NCBI GenBank assembly: GCA_028583685.1
Contig: JAMXIF010000031.1
Location: 377,353 to 441,352 of the forward strand
From: Petaurus breviceps papuanus
Lineage: Eukaryota > Chordata > Mammalia > Diprotodontia > Petauridae
Direction: 5' to 3'
Length of the DNA stretch: 64,000 bases
Shown here: positions 54,016 to 64,000 of the stretch, in pieces
Numbering within the stretch: the first letter of the stretch is position 1
How the letters are laid out: each line of letters opens with the position of its first letter
Notes under the pieces: model-generated
Database searches by the model: none
Told to the model about the DNA's origin: nothing
What the model saw: the letters and a program-made list of their open reading frames with translations, nothing else
Made by a program: the position numbers and the translations under genes

Positions 54016-54231
54016 AAAGAAGGTAATATTACCAGCTGCCTTTCATAGATATGGAAATGGAGACTCAGAGATGTCAAGCAACTTGCCCACAGTCACAGAG
54101 CTAAAAGTATTAGCACTAGAATTTCAAAACCAGGTCTTCTGACTCAGTCTCATGTTCTTTCTAGCAACAATGGTTCTATCTTGGCTCTAACCCAAGTCTA
54201 TACAAACTTTCCCAGTAAGACTACACTTCTT

Positions 54232-54488
54232 GAATCAGCAGGACCTGAGTTCAAATTTGGCCTCAGACATTTAACGCTGACTAGTGGTGTGACCCTGGGC
54301 AAGTCACTTAACCCCAACTGCCCTGCCTTCCCCCCTCCAAAAGAAAAAAAAAGACTACACTTTTTTTTTGGTGGGCAGTTGGGGTTAAGTGACTTGCCCA
54401 AAGTCACAAGGCTAGTAAGTGTGTCAAGTGTCTGAGGCCAAATTTGAACTCAGGCCCTCCTGAGGTTCTGTGCCTCCTAGCTGCCCCC
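54232..54488. mobile_element. Inverted pair of W-type SINEs in one target site
   Basis: A truncated plus SINE (54232-54350) and a minus SINE (54363-54488). AGACTACACTT occurs three times (54219, 54352 and 54490), so the second SINE landed in the duplication made by the first. The pair can form a hairpin of roughly 100 bp. Confidence 0.85.
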
Positions 54489-54689
54489 TAGACTACACTT
54501 CTTAAAATGACAATGAATATGGATCCAGGGTGTTCCTTACCAAAATACATTATTATCCCTATATTATAGGTAAAGGGCTGGCCTTTGGAGGCATTTGACA
54601 GATGGTCCCATATAGAATCTATATGGTTAAATAGATGTATGGCTATGATAGAAAGATTTTTCTTTGATATAGTCCTTTTTGAAATCTTG
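54489..54689. other. Short unassigned stretch ending in a poly-G run
   Basis: A G-run at 54690-54699 marks the start of the next LINE copy. Confidence 0.4.
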
Positions 54690-55705
54690 GGGGGGGGGGA
54701 GCCAAGATGGTAGAGAAAAGGCAGTGACTCATCTCAGCTGTCCCCCAAACACCTTTAAATAATGCCATAAAATAATTCCTGGAGTGCCAGAACCCACAAA
54801 AGGAGAGGGTGAAATAATTTTCCAGCCAAAGAAAATTTAGAAGGTTGGCAGGAAAGGTCTGTCATACCAGGGTGAGAGTGCAGTGCAGTCCAGCACAGGC
54901 TGTACCAGCACAGAGTAGGCCCCAGCAAACCTGGGAGCCTCTGAGTTAACAGTGGTGGTGGATGCTTCCAGAGCTTTCATCCCATAGATGGTAAGGGGGT
55001 TGAACAACTGATCAGAACATTATAGGGGTCTTTTTGCTAGTACCGGAGGCAGGAGTCTGTTGCTTTGGCCATACTCAAATCTGGGTCACAGTCCTAGGTG
55101 GCAATCCCAGGGTGAGCCGGAGCACTAGCACACCAGAGCTTGCTGCCACAATGGAGCAGGGACCCTCGTCACAGTTTCAGGGCAGAAAAGAGTGCTTGTG
55201 GTCACTCACAGACCAGAGGACAGGCCAGGAGAGGAGTAAACATATCTCTCCTTGGATCATACCACCTTGGAAGAACTGAAAAGTTATAGGTTCCTAGAAG
55301 TATCTCTGAAAACAGCTGCACAAAACCCTTAAAAGCTTGGGACAGTGCACTCTCCAGCCTGAAAGCAGAGCCCCACTTTAACAAAGAGTTAAAAGTCAAG
55401 AAATAGATTGTAAAAATGAGAAAAAAACAGAAAAAAATTAAACAACAGAAAAAAATTCTGACCATATAAAGTTACTGTGGTGACAAGGAACATGAAAAAA
55501 CACACTCAGAAGAAGACATCAAAGTCAAAGCTCCAACATCCAAAGCCTCCAAGAAAAATATAAATTGGTCTCAGGCCATGGAAGAGCTTAAAAAGGATTT
55601 TGAAAATCAAATAAGACAGATAGAAGAAAATTGGGAAGAGAAATGAGAGTGATGCAAGAAAATCATGAAAAACAAATAGCCTGAAAAATCATGAAAAACA
55701 AAGGA

Positions 55706-55745
<40 letters not shown>

Positions 55746-56166
55746 ATGAAAAAAATAACACATTAAAAAACAGAATAGGCCAAATGGTAAAAGAGGTCCA
55801 AAAAGCTAATGAGAAGAATGCCTTGAAAACCAGAATTGGTCAAATGGAAGAAGATGAATAAAATTCACTGAAGGAAAAAAATACCTTAAAAAGTAGAAAT
55901 ATCAAATGGAAAAGGAGATACAAAAGCTCACTGAAGAAAATAATTCCTTAAAAATTAGAATTGAGCAATTGGAAGCTAAAGACTTTATGAGAAATCAAGA
56001 AACAATAAAAACCAAAAGAATGAAAAATAGAAGACAGTGTGACTCATTGGAAAAATGACTGACCTTGAAAATATATCCAGGAGAGATTATTTAAAAACTA
56101 TTGGACTACCTGAAATCCATGATTAAAAAAAGAGCCTTGACATCATCTTTCAAGAAATGACCAAGG

Positions 56167-56322
56167 AGGGGCGGCCAGGTAGCACAGCGAGTAAGAACAC
56201 TGGCCCCAGTGTCAGGATGACCTGGGGATCCAATCCAGGCTCAAATACTTAGCATCACACCCAGAAATAACTGGCTGTGTAACCTTGAGCAAGTTAACCC
56301 CAATCGCTTAAAAAAAAAAAAA
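56167..56322 (+). mobile_element. C-type SINE monomer inside copy A
   Basis: GGGGCGGCCAGGTAGCACAG to AAGTTAACCCCAATCGCTTA plus A-tail; AAGAAATGACCAAGGA flanks it on both sides (target duplication). Confidence 0.88.
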
Positions 56323-56681
56323 GAAATGACCAAGGAAAATTGCCTTCATATTCTAGAACCAGAGGACAAAATAGAAATTTAAAGAATCCACCAGTAATCT
56401 CCTGAAAGAAATCCCCAAATGAAAACTCCCAGGAATATTTTAGCTGAATTCCAAAGCTCCCAGGGCAAGAGGACAATATTGCAAGCAGCCAGAAAGAAAG
56501 AAAGTATTGTGTAGCTACAGTCAGGATAGCACAAGATTTAGCAGCTTCTACATTAAAGGACTGGAAGGCTTGGAGTATGGAATTCTGGATGGCAAAAGAG
56601 CTAGGATTAAAACCAGCAAAACTGAGTATAATCCTACATGGGAAAAAATGGACATTCTGTGAAATAGGGGGCTTTCAAGCA

Positions 56682-56838
56682 GTTTTTTTTTTTTTGCTTT
56701 TTGGAGGGCAATTGGAGTTGTGACTTGCCCAAGGTCACACGGCTAGTTTTTGTGTTAAGTGTCTAAGGCTGGATTTGAACTCAGGTCCTCCTAACTCCAG
56801 GGCCAGTGCTCTACTCACTGCGCCACCTAGCTGCCCCC
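56682..56838 (-). mobile_element. W-type SINE inside copy A
   Basis: Poly-T, GCTTTTTGGAGGGCAATTGG ... GCGCCACCTAGCTGCCCCC; the L1 text resumes after it at AAGCATT. Confidence 0.85.
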
Positions 56839-57656
56839 TAAGCATTTTTGTTTAAAAGACTGGAGTAGAATAGAAATTTGACTTGCAAATACAAGACTCC
56901 AGAGAAGCATGAAAAGGTAAATAGAAAAGGGAATTAAGGGACTTAATAAGGTTAAGAGGCAGAGTCAAGATGGTGGAGTAGAAACAGGACTTCCTCTGGA
57001 CTTCCGCTTCCTTCTACTCCAATTCATGTAAAAAATGACTCTGAAGAAACTTTGGAGCTACAGAACCTACAAAATGACAGAGAGAAGCTAACTTCCCTCT
57101 GAAGACAGTCTGGCAGGCCAGCAGGAAGGGGCCAGCACATCGCTCTGGGAGCTGAGCCCAGCCCCAAATGAGCCCAAGGTTTTAGCCTCAGGGGAGCTAT
57201 AACCAGCCACCAGCTGGAGGGACTCCAGATCACCAGCAGCTGTGGCAGTTTCCAGAATTATCAATCCATAGATGCTAAGGACAAAGTGGGAGGTCAGTGC
57301 AGACTTTGCAGGAACAGGGAGTTCGGGAGTGCGGTCTGGCCTTTGCCCCCTGGATCAAGAAGTGGCTGAGACTCCGTGACTATGCAGCTGCAGCCTTGTG
57401 GATTCTTCAGAACTCCTGGCCTGCAGATTGTAGGGGGTAGTCTGAGAGGTAATCCCTCTTGCTTTAATCTGCTTGGATCTGGATCACTGTCTAGGGTGGA
57501 GGTCCTGGGGTGTGTGACCAGTTTGCCAGAGCATGTGGAGGCTTCAGAGAGGGCAGCCAACTAATAGCTGCAGCAGCTGAGAAAACCCCAGTGATTGGGA
57601 CAAAGCTCCCTTTTCTGGTAGCAAAGTTCTACTGTGGCAAAAAGCTCAAAAGTCAC

Positions 57657-57818
57657 TGGGGGTGGCTAGGTGGTGCAGTGAGTAAAGCGCCGGCCCCGGA
57701 GTCAGGAGGACTCAAGTTTGGTTCTGGCCTCAGACACTTAACACCCACACAAAAAAACTAGCTGTGTAACCATGGGAAAGTTACTTAACCCCAATTGCCC
57801 TCCAAAAAGAAAAAAAAA
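57657..57818 (+). mobile_element. W-type SINE inside copy B 5' UTR
   Basis: GGGGGTGGCTAGGTGGTGCAG to CCAATTGCCCTCCAAAAAG, flanked by AAGCTCAAAAGTCA at 57642-57655 and again just after the tail. Confidence 0.88.
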
Positions 57819-57848
57819 AGCTCAAAAGTCAAGTAATTGAGTGGCAAC

Positions 57849-58910
57849 ATGAGCAAGCAAAGCAAGCAGAGCAATCCGACTTTACACTCCTATTTTGGGG
57901 ACAAAAACGATCAAAGCATGGAACAGGAGGAAGACAATGAAGTCATAACTCCTGCACCAAAAGCTTCCAAGAAAAATATGAGTTGGTTACAGACCACAGA
58001 GGAGCTTAAGAAGGATTTTGAAAACCAAGTAAGAAAAGTGGAGGAAAAATTGTGAAGAGAAATGAGAATGATGCAAGAAAATTATGAAATGAGAGTCAAC
58101 AACCTGACTGAAGAAAATAACACCTTAAAAAACAGACTAACTCAAATGGCAAAAGAGGTTCAAAAAGGCAATGAGGAGAAGAATGCCTTAAAAAGCTGAA
58201 TTTGCCAGATGGAAAAAGAATCTCAAAAGCTCACTGAAGAGAATCATTCCTTCAGAATTAGATTGGAGCAAATGGAAGCTAGTGACTTTGTGAGAAATCA
58301 AGATACTATTAAACAGATCCAAACAAATGAAAAAAATAGAAGGCAATGTGAAATGTCATTTCATTGGAAAAACCACTGACCTGGAAAACAGATCCAGGAG
58401 AAATAATTTAAAAATTATTGGACTACCTGAAAGCCATGATCAAAAAAAGAACCTAGACATCATCCTTCAAGAAATCCTCAAGGAAAACTGCCCTGATGTT
58501 TTAGAACCAGAGGGCAAATTAGAGGTTAAAAGAATCCACTGATCACCTCCTGAAAAAGATCCCAAAAAGAAAACTCCTAGGAATATTATAGGCAGGTTCT
58601 GGAGTTCCCAGATCAAGGAGAAAATATTACAAGCAGCCAGGAAGAAACAATTTGAATATTGTGGAAATACAATCAGGGTAACACAGAATCTGGCAAGCTT
58701 CTACACTGAGGGATCAAAGGGCTTGGAATATGATATTCTGAAGGTCAAAGGAGCTAGGATTAAAACCAAGAATCACCTACCCAGCAAATGAGTATCATGT
58801 TTCAGGGGAAAATATGGTCATTCAGTGGAATAGAGGACTTTCAAGCATTCTTGATGAGTTGAATAGAAAATTTGACATTCAGATACAAGAAGCAAGAGAA
58901 GCATGAGAAG
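57849..58910 (+). pseudogene. HAL1 ORF1 (RNA-binding protein) of copy B
   Basis: Begins MSKQSKQSNPTLHSYFGD, then a coiled-coil stretch (TEELKKDFENQVRKVEEKL) interrupted by a TGA at 58053 and another stop at 58195. The RNA-binding core is readable as LENRSRRNNLKIIGLPES, with ILQEILKENCPDVL after it and a stop at 58540. The live protein would coat LINE RNA as a trimer. Several stops make this copy dead. Confidence 0.75.
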
Positions 58911-59984
58911 GTAAACAGGGAAAAGAAATCATAAGGAACTTATCAAAGTTGAACTATTTACATTCCTACATGGAAAAACGATAATTGTAACTTATGAAAC
59001 TTTTCTCAGTATGAGAATAGTTGAAGGGAATAGTAATGTATATATATATGTATACATACATATATATCTATATAGGAGGGTATATGGGTGTATGAATATA
59101 TATATGCGTGTGTGTATATATGTGTACAGGTATACATAGACAGAGGGCACAGGACCAATTGAATAGGAAGGGATGATACTTAAAAGGTGAAATTGAGAGG
59201 TGAAAGAGGAATGTAATGAGAGGAGATGGACAGAGACAGAATGGGGTAAATAATCCCATATAGAAGAGGCAAGGGAAAACTGTTACAATGGAGGGGAGGA
59301 ACAGGAAGGCAAAAAGAAATGATTCAACCTTATTCTTGTTGAATTTGGCTTAGGGACGGAATGACATAAACACTAAATAGGGTATCTCACCCTACAGGAG
59401 AGTAGGGGGGAAGGGGATGAGAGGGGTATGATGGAAGGAAGGGCAGGCTGGGGGGGGTGGAAGTTGGAAGCACCCACTTTTGCAAAGGGACAGGATCAAA
59501 GTAGAGAATAGAACAAGTGGGGGGTGGGATAGGATGGAGGGAAATATAGTCAGTCTTTCACAATATATCCACTATGGAAATGTTTTGCACAGCTACACGT
59601 GTAAAACTTATATTGAATTACTTATCTTCCCAGTAAGAGTGGGTGACGAGGGAGGAAGAGAAAGAATCCGGAATCCAAGTTTTAAAATCAAATGTTTTAA
59701 AATATATATAGTATTATTATTATTATTTTACATGTAACTGGGAAATAAGATATACAAGCACTGGGGCATAGAGATCCACTGTGCCCTACTGGAAAGTTGG
59801 AGGGAGGATGGGGGAAGATATGGGAGAGAGCAGATTGGGGGAGGGGATATTCCATGGGAGCGGTTTTGGGGTGGTGGGTAGGGGAAAAATGGGGAGAAAA
59901 TTTGTAACTCAAAATCTTGTGGAAATGAATGATATAAGCTAAAAAATAAAAAAGAGGAAAAAAGTAAAAAAAAATAAAACTTGT

Positions 59985-61620
59985 AACTCATAAAAGCTTT
60001 CTCATTATTAGGGCAGTTAGAAGGAGTATAAATATGAAGGGATGATACCTAAAAAAAAATTAAAAGATGAGAAAGAGGAATGCACTGGGAGAAAGGGAAA
60101 GGGAGGGGTAGAGTGGGTATATATTATCTAACATAAAAGGGGCAAGAAAAAGCTTTTACAGAGGAAGATGGGAGAGGGTAGGAGGGAGGGAGTGAACCTT
60201 ATTACTCAATTGGATATAGAACTCTATCTTACCCTACAGGAAAGTACAAAGTGAAGGGAATAAGAGAAGAGGGGAGTTGATAGAAGGGAGGACAGATTGG
60301 GGGAGGGGGTAGTCAAAGCAAAACACTTTTAAGGAGGGACAGAGTGAAAAGAATGAGAATAGAATAAATGGCAGGGGCAGGGTGGGGTTGGATGGAAGAA
60401 AATACATTTAGCAATAACTGTGAAAAAATTTTGAAACAAGTTTCTCTGACAAAGGCCTCATTTCTCAAATACATAGAGAACTGTGTCAAATTTATTAAAG
60501 TAAGAGCCATTCCCCAATTGATAAATGATCAAAATATATGAACAGTTTTCAGATGAAGTAATCAAAGCTATTTGCCATATGAAAAAAAATGCTCTAAATC
60601 ACTATTGATTGGAGAAATGCCAATTAAAACAAGTCTGAGGTAATACCTCATACCTATTAGATTGACCAATAGGAGAGAAAAGGAAAATAACAAATGTTGG
60701 AGGGGATGTGGCAAAATAAGACATTAATGCAGTGTTGGTGGAATTGTGAACTGATTCAGCTATTCTGTAGAGCAATTTGGAACTATGCCCAAAGGGCTAT
60801 AAAGCCATGCATTCCCTTTGACCTAGCAATACCACTACTAGGTCTGTATCCAAAAAGAGATAAAAAACAAAAAGGACCTATATGTACAAAAATATTTTTA
60901 GGAGCTCGTTCCTAGTGGCAAAGAATTGGAAATTGAAGGGATGCCGATCAGCTGTGGAATGGCTTAACAAATTGTGCTGTGTGATTATGATGGAATACTA
61001 TTACTGTGCTATAACAAACGATGAGCAGTATGCTCTCAGAAAAACATGGAAAGACTTCCATGAGCTGGTGCAAAGTAAAATGTACTGTCTACAGCAGGCT
61101 GTACAGCCTGCAGCTGAGGGCCACTTACGGCCCTTGGACTGCTTGCAGCATGCCAAAGGATTTCTGGCAGCCTTCGAAAAACGTAGAGGAAAACATCCTT
61201 TGTATACAGAGGAAATCATTTGGCTGCCCACAGGTTGTTTAGGCCTGGTCTACAAAGTAACAGCAATGTTTTAAGATGATCAGCTGTGAATGACTTAGCT
61301 ATATTCTCAGCAATACAATGATCTAAAACAACTCTGAAGGACTTAATGATGAAAAATGCTATCCAACCTCAGATAAAGAACTGATGATGTCTGAATACAG
61401 ATTGAAGCATACTTGTTTTTACTTTATTTTTCTTGAGGATTTTTTTTGTTCTATGTTTTCTTTCACAATATGACTAGTACAGAAATGTGTTTTGCATGAC
61501 TATACATGTATAATCAATATCAAATTACTTGCCCTCTCAATAAGGAGGTGGGAATTTGGAATTCAAATTTTTTTAAAAAAATTTACATGTAATTGGAAAA
61601 AATATGTGAAAATAAAAAAC
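59985..61620 (+). mobile_element. 3' part of copy A and an L1 ORF2 tail
   Basis: 59985-60420 repeats the linker of copy B in diverged form (TAACTCATAAAAGCTTTCTC, ACCCTACAGGAAAGTACAAAG). 60420-61300 is L1 ORF2 C-terminus (FPLTxQYHYx-like ACCTAGCAATACCACTACTA; TVEWLNKLC region at 60955). The 3' end is at 61560-61620 (ACATGTAATTGGAAAAAAT). Either copy A kept the end of ORF2 or a separate truncated L1 abuts it. Confidence 0.62.
61095..61247 (+). mobile_element. 153-bp hAT MITE inside the L1 tail
   Basis: Ends CAGGCTGTACAGCCTG and, reversed from the right, CAGGCCTAAACAACCTG, imperfect inverted repeats. The 8-bp flanks GTCTACAG (61087-61094) and GTCTACAA (61248-61255) fit an hAT target duplication. 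Removing it rejoins L1 text (TGTACTGTCTACAAAGTAAC). The centre has GAGGGCCACTTACGGCCCTT, typical of hAT ends. Confidence 0.8.
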
Positions 61621-61634
61621 AAATGATCAGCCAG

Positions 61635-62240
61635 CTTAGAAAGCTACTAATTCAGGATGACAGAACTGCAGACTACCCAATCATCTGCAATTCCTGTCCT
61701 GGTTATTCAATTTACTACAGGCTTCAGATGGGGTTAGAGGCTGGAACTGAGGCCCCACTCTACTCCTGATGTTAGAAGCAAATAGCTGCTGCTTGCTTCT
61801 GAACCCAGTCTTTTCTTGGTACACAACATAGGGCCTATAATAATTCTTTACCCTGGAAAACTAATCTTGGCCTAGGGCCCCTCCTCATTCAGCCCTGGAA
61901 CTGGGTAGTAAGAAGGATAGTTGCCAATTGCCACCTATTTGTACACTGAACAAGTTTAGGCCCCTCTACACTAGTTATGAGACTTCCTCTTCTGGTATCC
62001 AGCCTCTCCCTTGCACTAGAGTACTCCTTGAAGCTGTTCCTGGTTAGATCCCATCTTCAGTGTTCTCATACCTCTGTCTCTGTATGCCAACCTTAGCTAG
62101 GAAAAAGGACACATCATTATTTTTTCTTTAATTTCCCTTTCAGAATCAATCTGTTGTACTTTCTAGATCAATTTGCAGGAGTTTGGGGGTAGAACTTGGC
62201 TGTACTTCTTCCTCCTCTTCCACCATCTTGACTCTGTACC
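61635..62240 (-). mobile_element. L1 5' UTR fragment
   Basis: Reverse copy ending on the right with CCTCTTCCACCATCTTGACTC, the complement of the L1 start seen at 56950. Confidence 0.65.
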
Positions 62241-62319
62241 TTAAAGATCCCCGTTTGATCCTCAGACCATGCTAAAGCAGTTGAGAGGCTCAAGGCCACA
62301 TAGGTAAAAGATGAAAGGA

Positions 62320-63045
62320 CTTTTTTTTGTTGTTTAGTACCTTTATTTTCCCCCAATTACATGTAAAAACAATTTTTAACATTTGTTTTTAAAACTTTGA
62401 GTTCCAAATTTTCTTCTTCCATCTCATTGAGAAGGCAAGAATTCACTATAGGTTATACATGGATAATCATGCAAAATATTTTCATAATATTCATGTTGTG
62501 AAAGAAAACATAGACCAAAAAAAAATCTCAAGAAAAATAAAGTAAAAAAGTATGTTTCAATTTGTATCCAGACACTACCAGTTCTTTGTCTGGGGCTAGA
62601 TAGCATTTTTCATCATAAGTCCTTCAGAGTTGTTTTGGATCATTGTATTGCTGAGAATAGTTAAGTCATTCACAGTTGATCATCTTACAATATTGCTGTT
62701 ACTTTGCAGACAGTACATCTCATTTTGCATCAGCTCATGTAAGTAGGTTTTTCTGAGAGCATCTTATAATCTTTTGTAGCACAACAGTATTCTATCACAC
62801 TCACTTGGCACAATTTGTTCAGCCATTCCCCAGTGCAAAACATATTTCCATATTAGTCATGTTGTGAAAGAAAATGCAGACCAAAAAAACCCCAGGAAAA
62901 GTAAAGTGAAAAAAAAAAGTATTCTTTGATCTTCATTTAGACTCAGTTCTTTCTCTGGAGGTGGACAGCATTTTCAGTAAGTCCTTGAGAATTGTCTTGA
63001 ATCATTGTATTGCTGAGAGAATAGCTAAGTCATTCAGTTTGATCC
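62320..63045 (-). mobile_element. Two reverse L1 3' ends
   Basis: 62320-62840 (CCAATTACATGTAAAAACAA, GAGTTCCAAATTTTCTTCTTCC, CATAAGTCCTTCAGAGTTG). A second partial copy at 62841-63045 repeats the words CATGTTGTGAAAGAAAATGC and GAATCATTGTATTGCTGAG. Confidence 0.75.
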
Positions 63046-64000
63046 TCCATTTAAAGAGGGTGCCCAGAATAGCCATCTCTTCATTTCCCACTTGGCTGCA
63101 CTCCTTTGGACCTTCTGTCATGCCCTCAGCAATCTCATCATTCTGAAAGATCACATCAACTCTGAAACTCACACCTCCTCAGTACCTTAACCTGGGGCTC
63201 CTCCCTCCTCCCTGTAACTGGAAAGGGGGAAGTAGGTTGGTGGGGTACTCCTCCCAGATCCTCCATTTAAGCAAAGTGCCTTTTTTTATGCTGAGGGGAA
63301 AAATGCAGGCCCACTATCTCACTAGGTATGAAGTGGGAGTGGTGGCCTACCTGCTTAGAAGGGACCAGAAAAGGAAGGAAACTTGCCTTAGCTATGTTGA
63401 CACTGAGAGGTATTAGTCTTGGTGGCTGACTGGCTTGATCTTTGCTAAACATATACCAACACTTGGATGTTTCCCTTTGAAATAAAACAAAACAAATGCA
63501 TTGATTTTGCAATGACCTACCAATAAAAAGTTTTAATTATGTGAGAAATCAGATTTTTTTTTCCTTCGTGGTACTTTTTCGTCCATATAACATTAACAAA
63601 GGATAAGCCAGCAACTAATTAGGTTAAGTCAAAAAGACAAAGTGTAAAGTGTTTAGCACAACTGCCTGGCACATAGAAGACACTATATAAATGCTAACTA
63701 AATATAACAATAAAATAATTATGATCCAAAATAAGAAATAAATTTTGCTGCACAAGGACTTGTGCCTTGATTGTCCCCCAAATAATCAATCTCTAAATTG
63801 TGAAATTTGACAATATATAATGACTTCAATTCCACTGATACTTTAAATAGGATCTCCCTGATGGAGGCTAGAGGTGGGGAGAAAAAACAGGTGCTAGAAA
63901 GGTGACATATATGAAAATTCAACAGGAGGAGTTAGAAGACATTCATGAAGAATTAAGAACTGGTAGGATGTGAAAAAAACACTGAAAAGCTAATCTAAGA
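63046..64000. other. Unassigned intergenic sequence
   Basis: Only an L2/MIR-like tail at 63645-63720 (AACTGCCTGGCACATAGAAG) is recognised. No gene seen. Confidence 0.4.

Larger units (their letters stand above)
54690..56945 (+). mobile_element. HAL1/L1 copy A: 5' UTR and ORF1
   Basis: Starts GGAGCCAAGATGGTAGAGAA, the L1 5' UTR start, and carries ORF1 text from about 55480 (CCAAGAAAAATATAAATTGG ...). ORF1 is littered with stops and indels. An (AC)n run at 55709-55741 and two SINEs (56167-56322, 56682-56838) interrupt it. Its 3' part appears to resume at 59985. Confidence 0.75.
56950..59985 (+). mobile_element. HAL1 copy B (half-L1: ORF1, no ORF2), inserted in copy A
   Basis: Starts GGCAGAGTCAAGATGGTGGA, 5' UTR to about 57840, ORF1 57849-58910, then a purine-rich linker, a (TA)n run (59037-59130) and a 3' end at about 59755 (TACATGTAACTGGGAAATAAG). 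No endonuclease or reverse-transcriptase text is present between ORF1 and the 3' end, which is the HAL1 layout. 59756-59985 looks like a second LINE 3' tail (GTAACTCAAAATCTTGTGG) ending in A-rich sequence. Confidence 0.72.

Noticed and set aside
60882-61274. 130-codon open frame
   Set aside because: Chance fusion of L1 ORF2 tail text with the hAT MITE.

Overview
The window is vertebrate DNA from a metatherian (marsupial) genome. The evidence is the dense load of marsupial-type SINEs (copies opening with GGGCAGCTAGGTGGTGCAGTG or ending in the Mar1-type tail with GGCAAACCACTCC-like and CCCCAAATGGGGTC blocks), L1 and half-L1 (HAL1) copies, old L2, MIR and L3/CR1 remnants, hAT and Tc1/mariner MITEs and solo LTRs. 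Intact coding sequence makes up only about 2 kb of the 64 kb. The species cannot be fixed from sequence alone.

1-11.5 kb: the 3' half of a plus-strand spliced gene that I read as KRBA1 (KRAB-A domain containing 1). Nine supported coding exons, plus one doubtful 30-nt exon, can be delimited. All begin and end in phase 1, so every internal exon is a cassette. Two carry the family's short repeat (SSPLQGLENCLKEIS and PSPLRCLENSLRGIL). The last exon holds a coiled coil, a proline/serine-rich tail, the stop codon at 10870-10872 and an ATTAAA signal at 11444. The 5' exons, including the KRAB box, lie left of the window.

11.5-30.6 kb: gene-free as far as I can see. It holds an L3/CR1 remnant, a solo LTR with a 5-bp target duplication, a CpG-rich Tc1/mariner-type MITE, a 135-bp tandem duplication, L1 fragments, an LTR at 22.7-23.3 kb and the first of two dimeric SINEs.

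30.6-35.7 kb: a dead KRAB zinc-finger gene on the plus strand. A decayed KRAB-A exon lies at 30.64 kb. Decayed C2H2 fingers lie at 32.7, 34.0-34.5 and 35.4-35.6 kb, split by an LTR-like insertion and a SINE. In placental mammals KRBA1 sits inside a KRAB zinc-finger cluster (human 7q36), so this neighbour fits the locus.

36-64 kb: another solo LTR inside a MIR, then a CpG-enriched unique segment (about 39.9-41.3 kb) with a GABP/ETS-type CCGGAAGT site and several ZNF143/THAP11-type ACTACAA(T)TCCC sites. That segment looks like a TATA-less promoter, but I see no intact gene next to it. The rest is layered repeats: an old L1 split by an LTR and SINEs, an LTR-like region near 47-48.7 kb, L2 3' ends, the second dimeric SINE, and a nest of HAL1/L1 copies from 54.7 to 63.0 kb that carries a 153-bp hAT MITE.

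The most novel signal is the dimeric SINE: the same two non-identical monomers joined at the same junction in two places, each with its own long target-site duplication, so the dimer moves as one unit.
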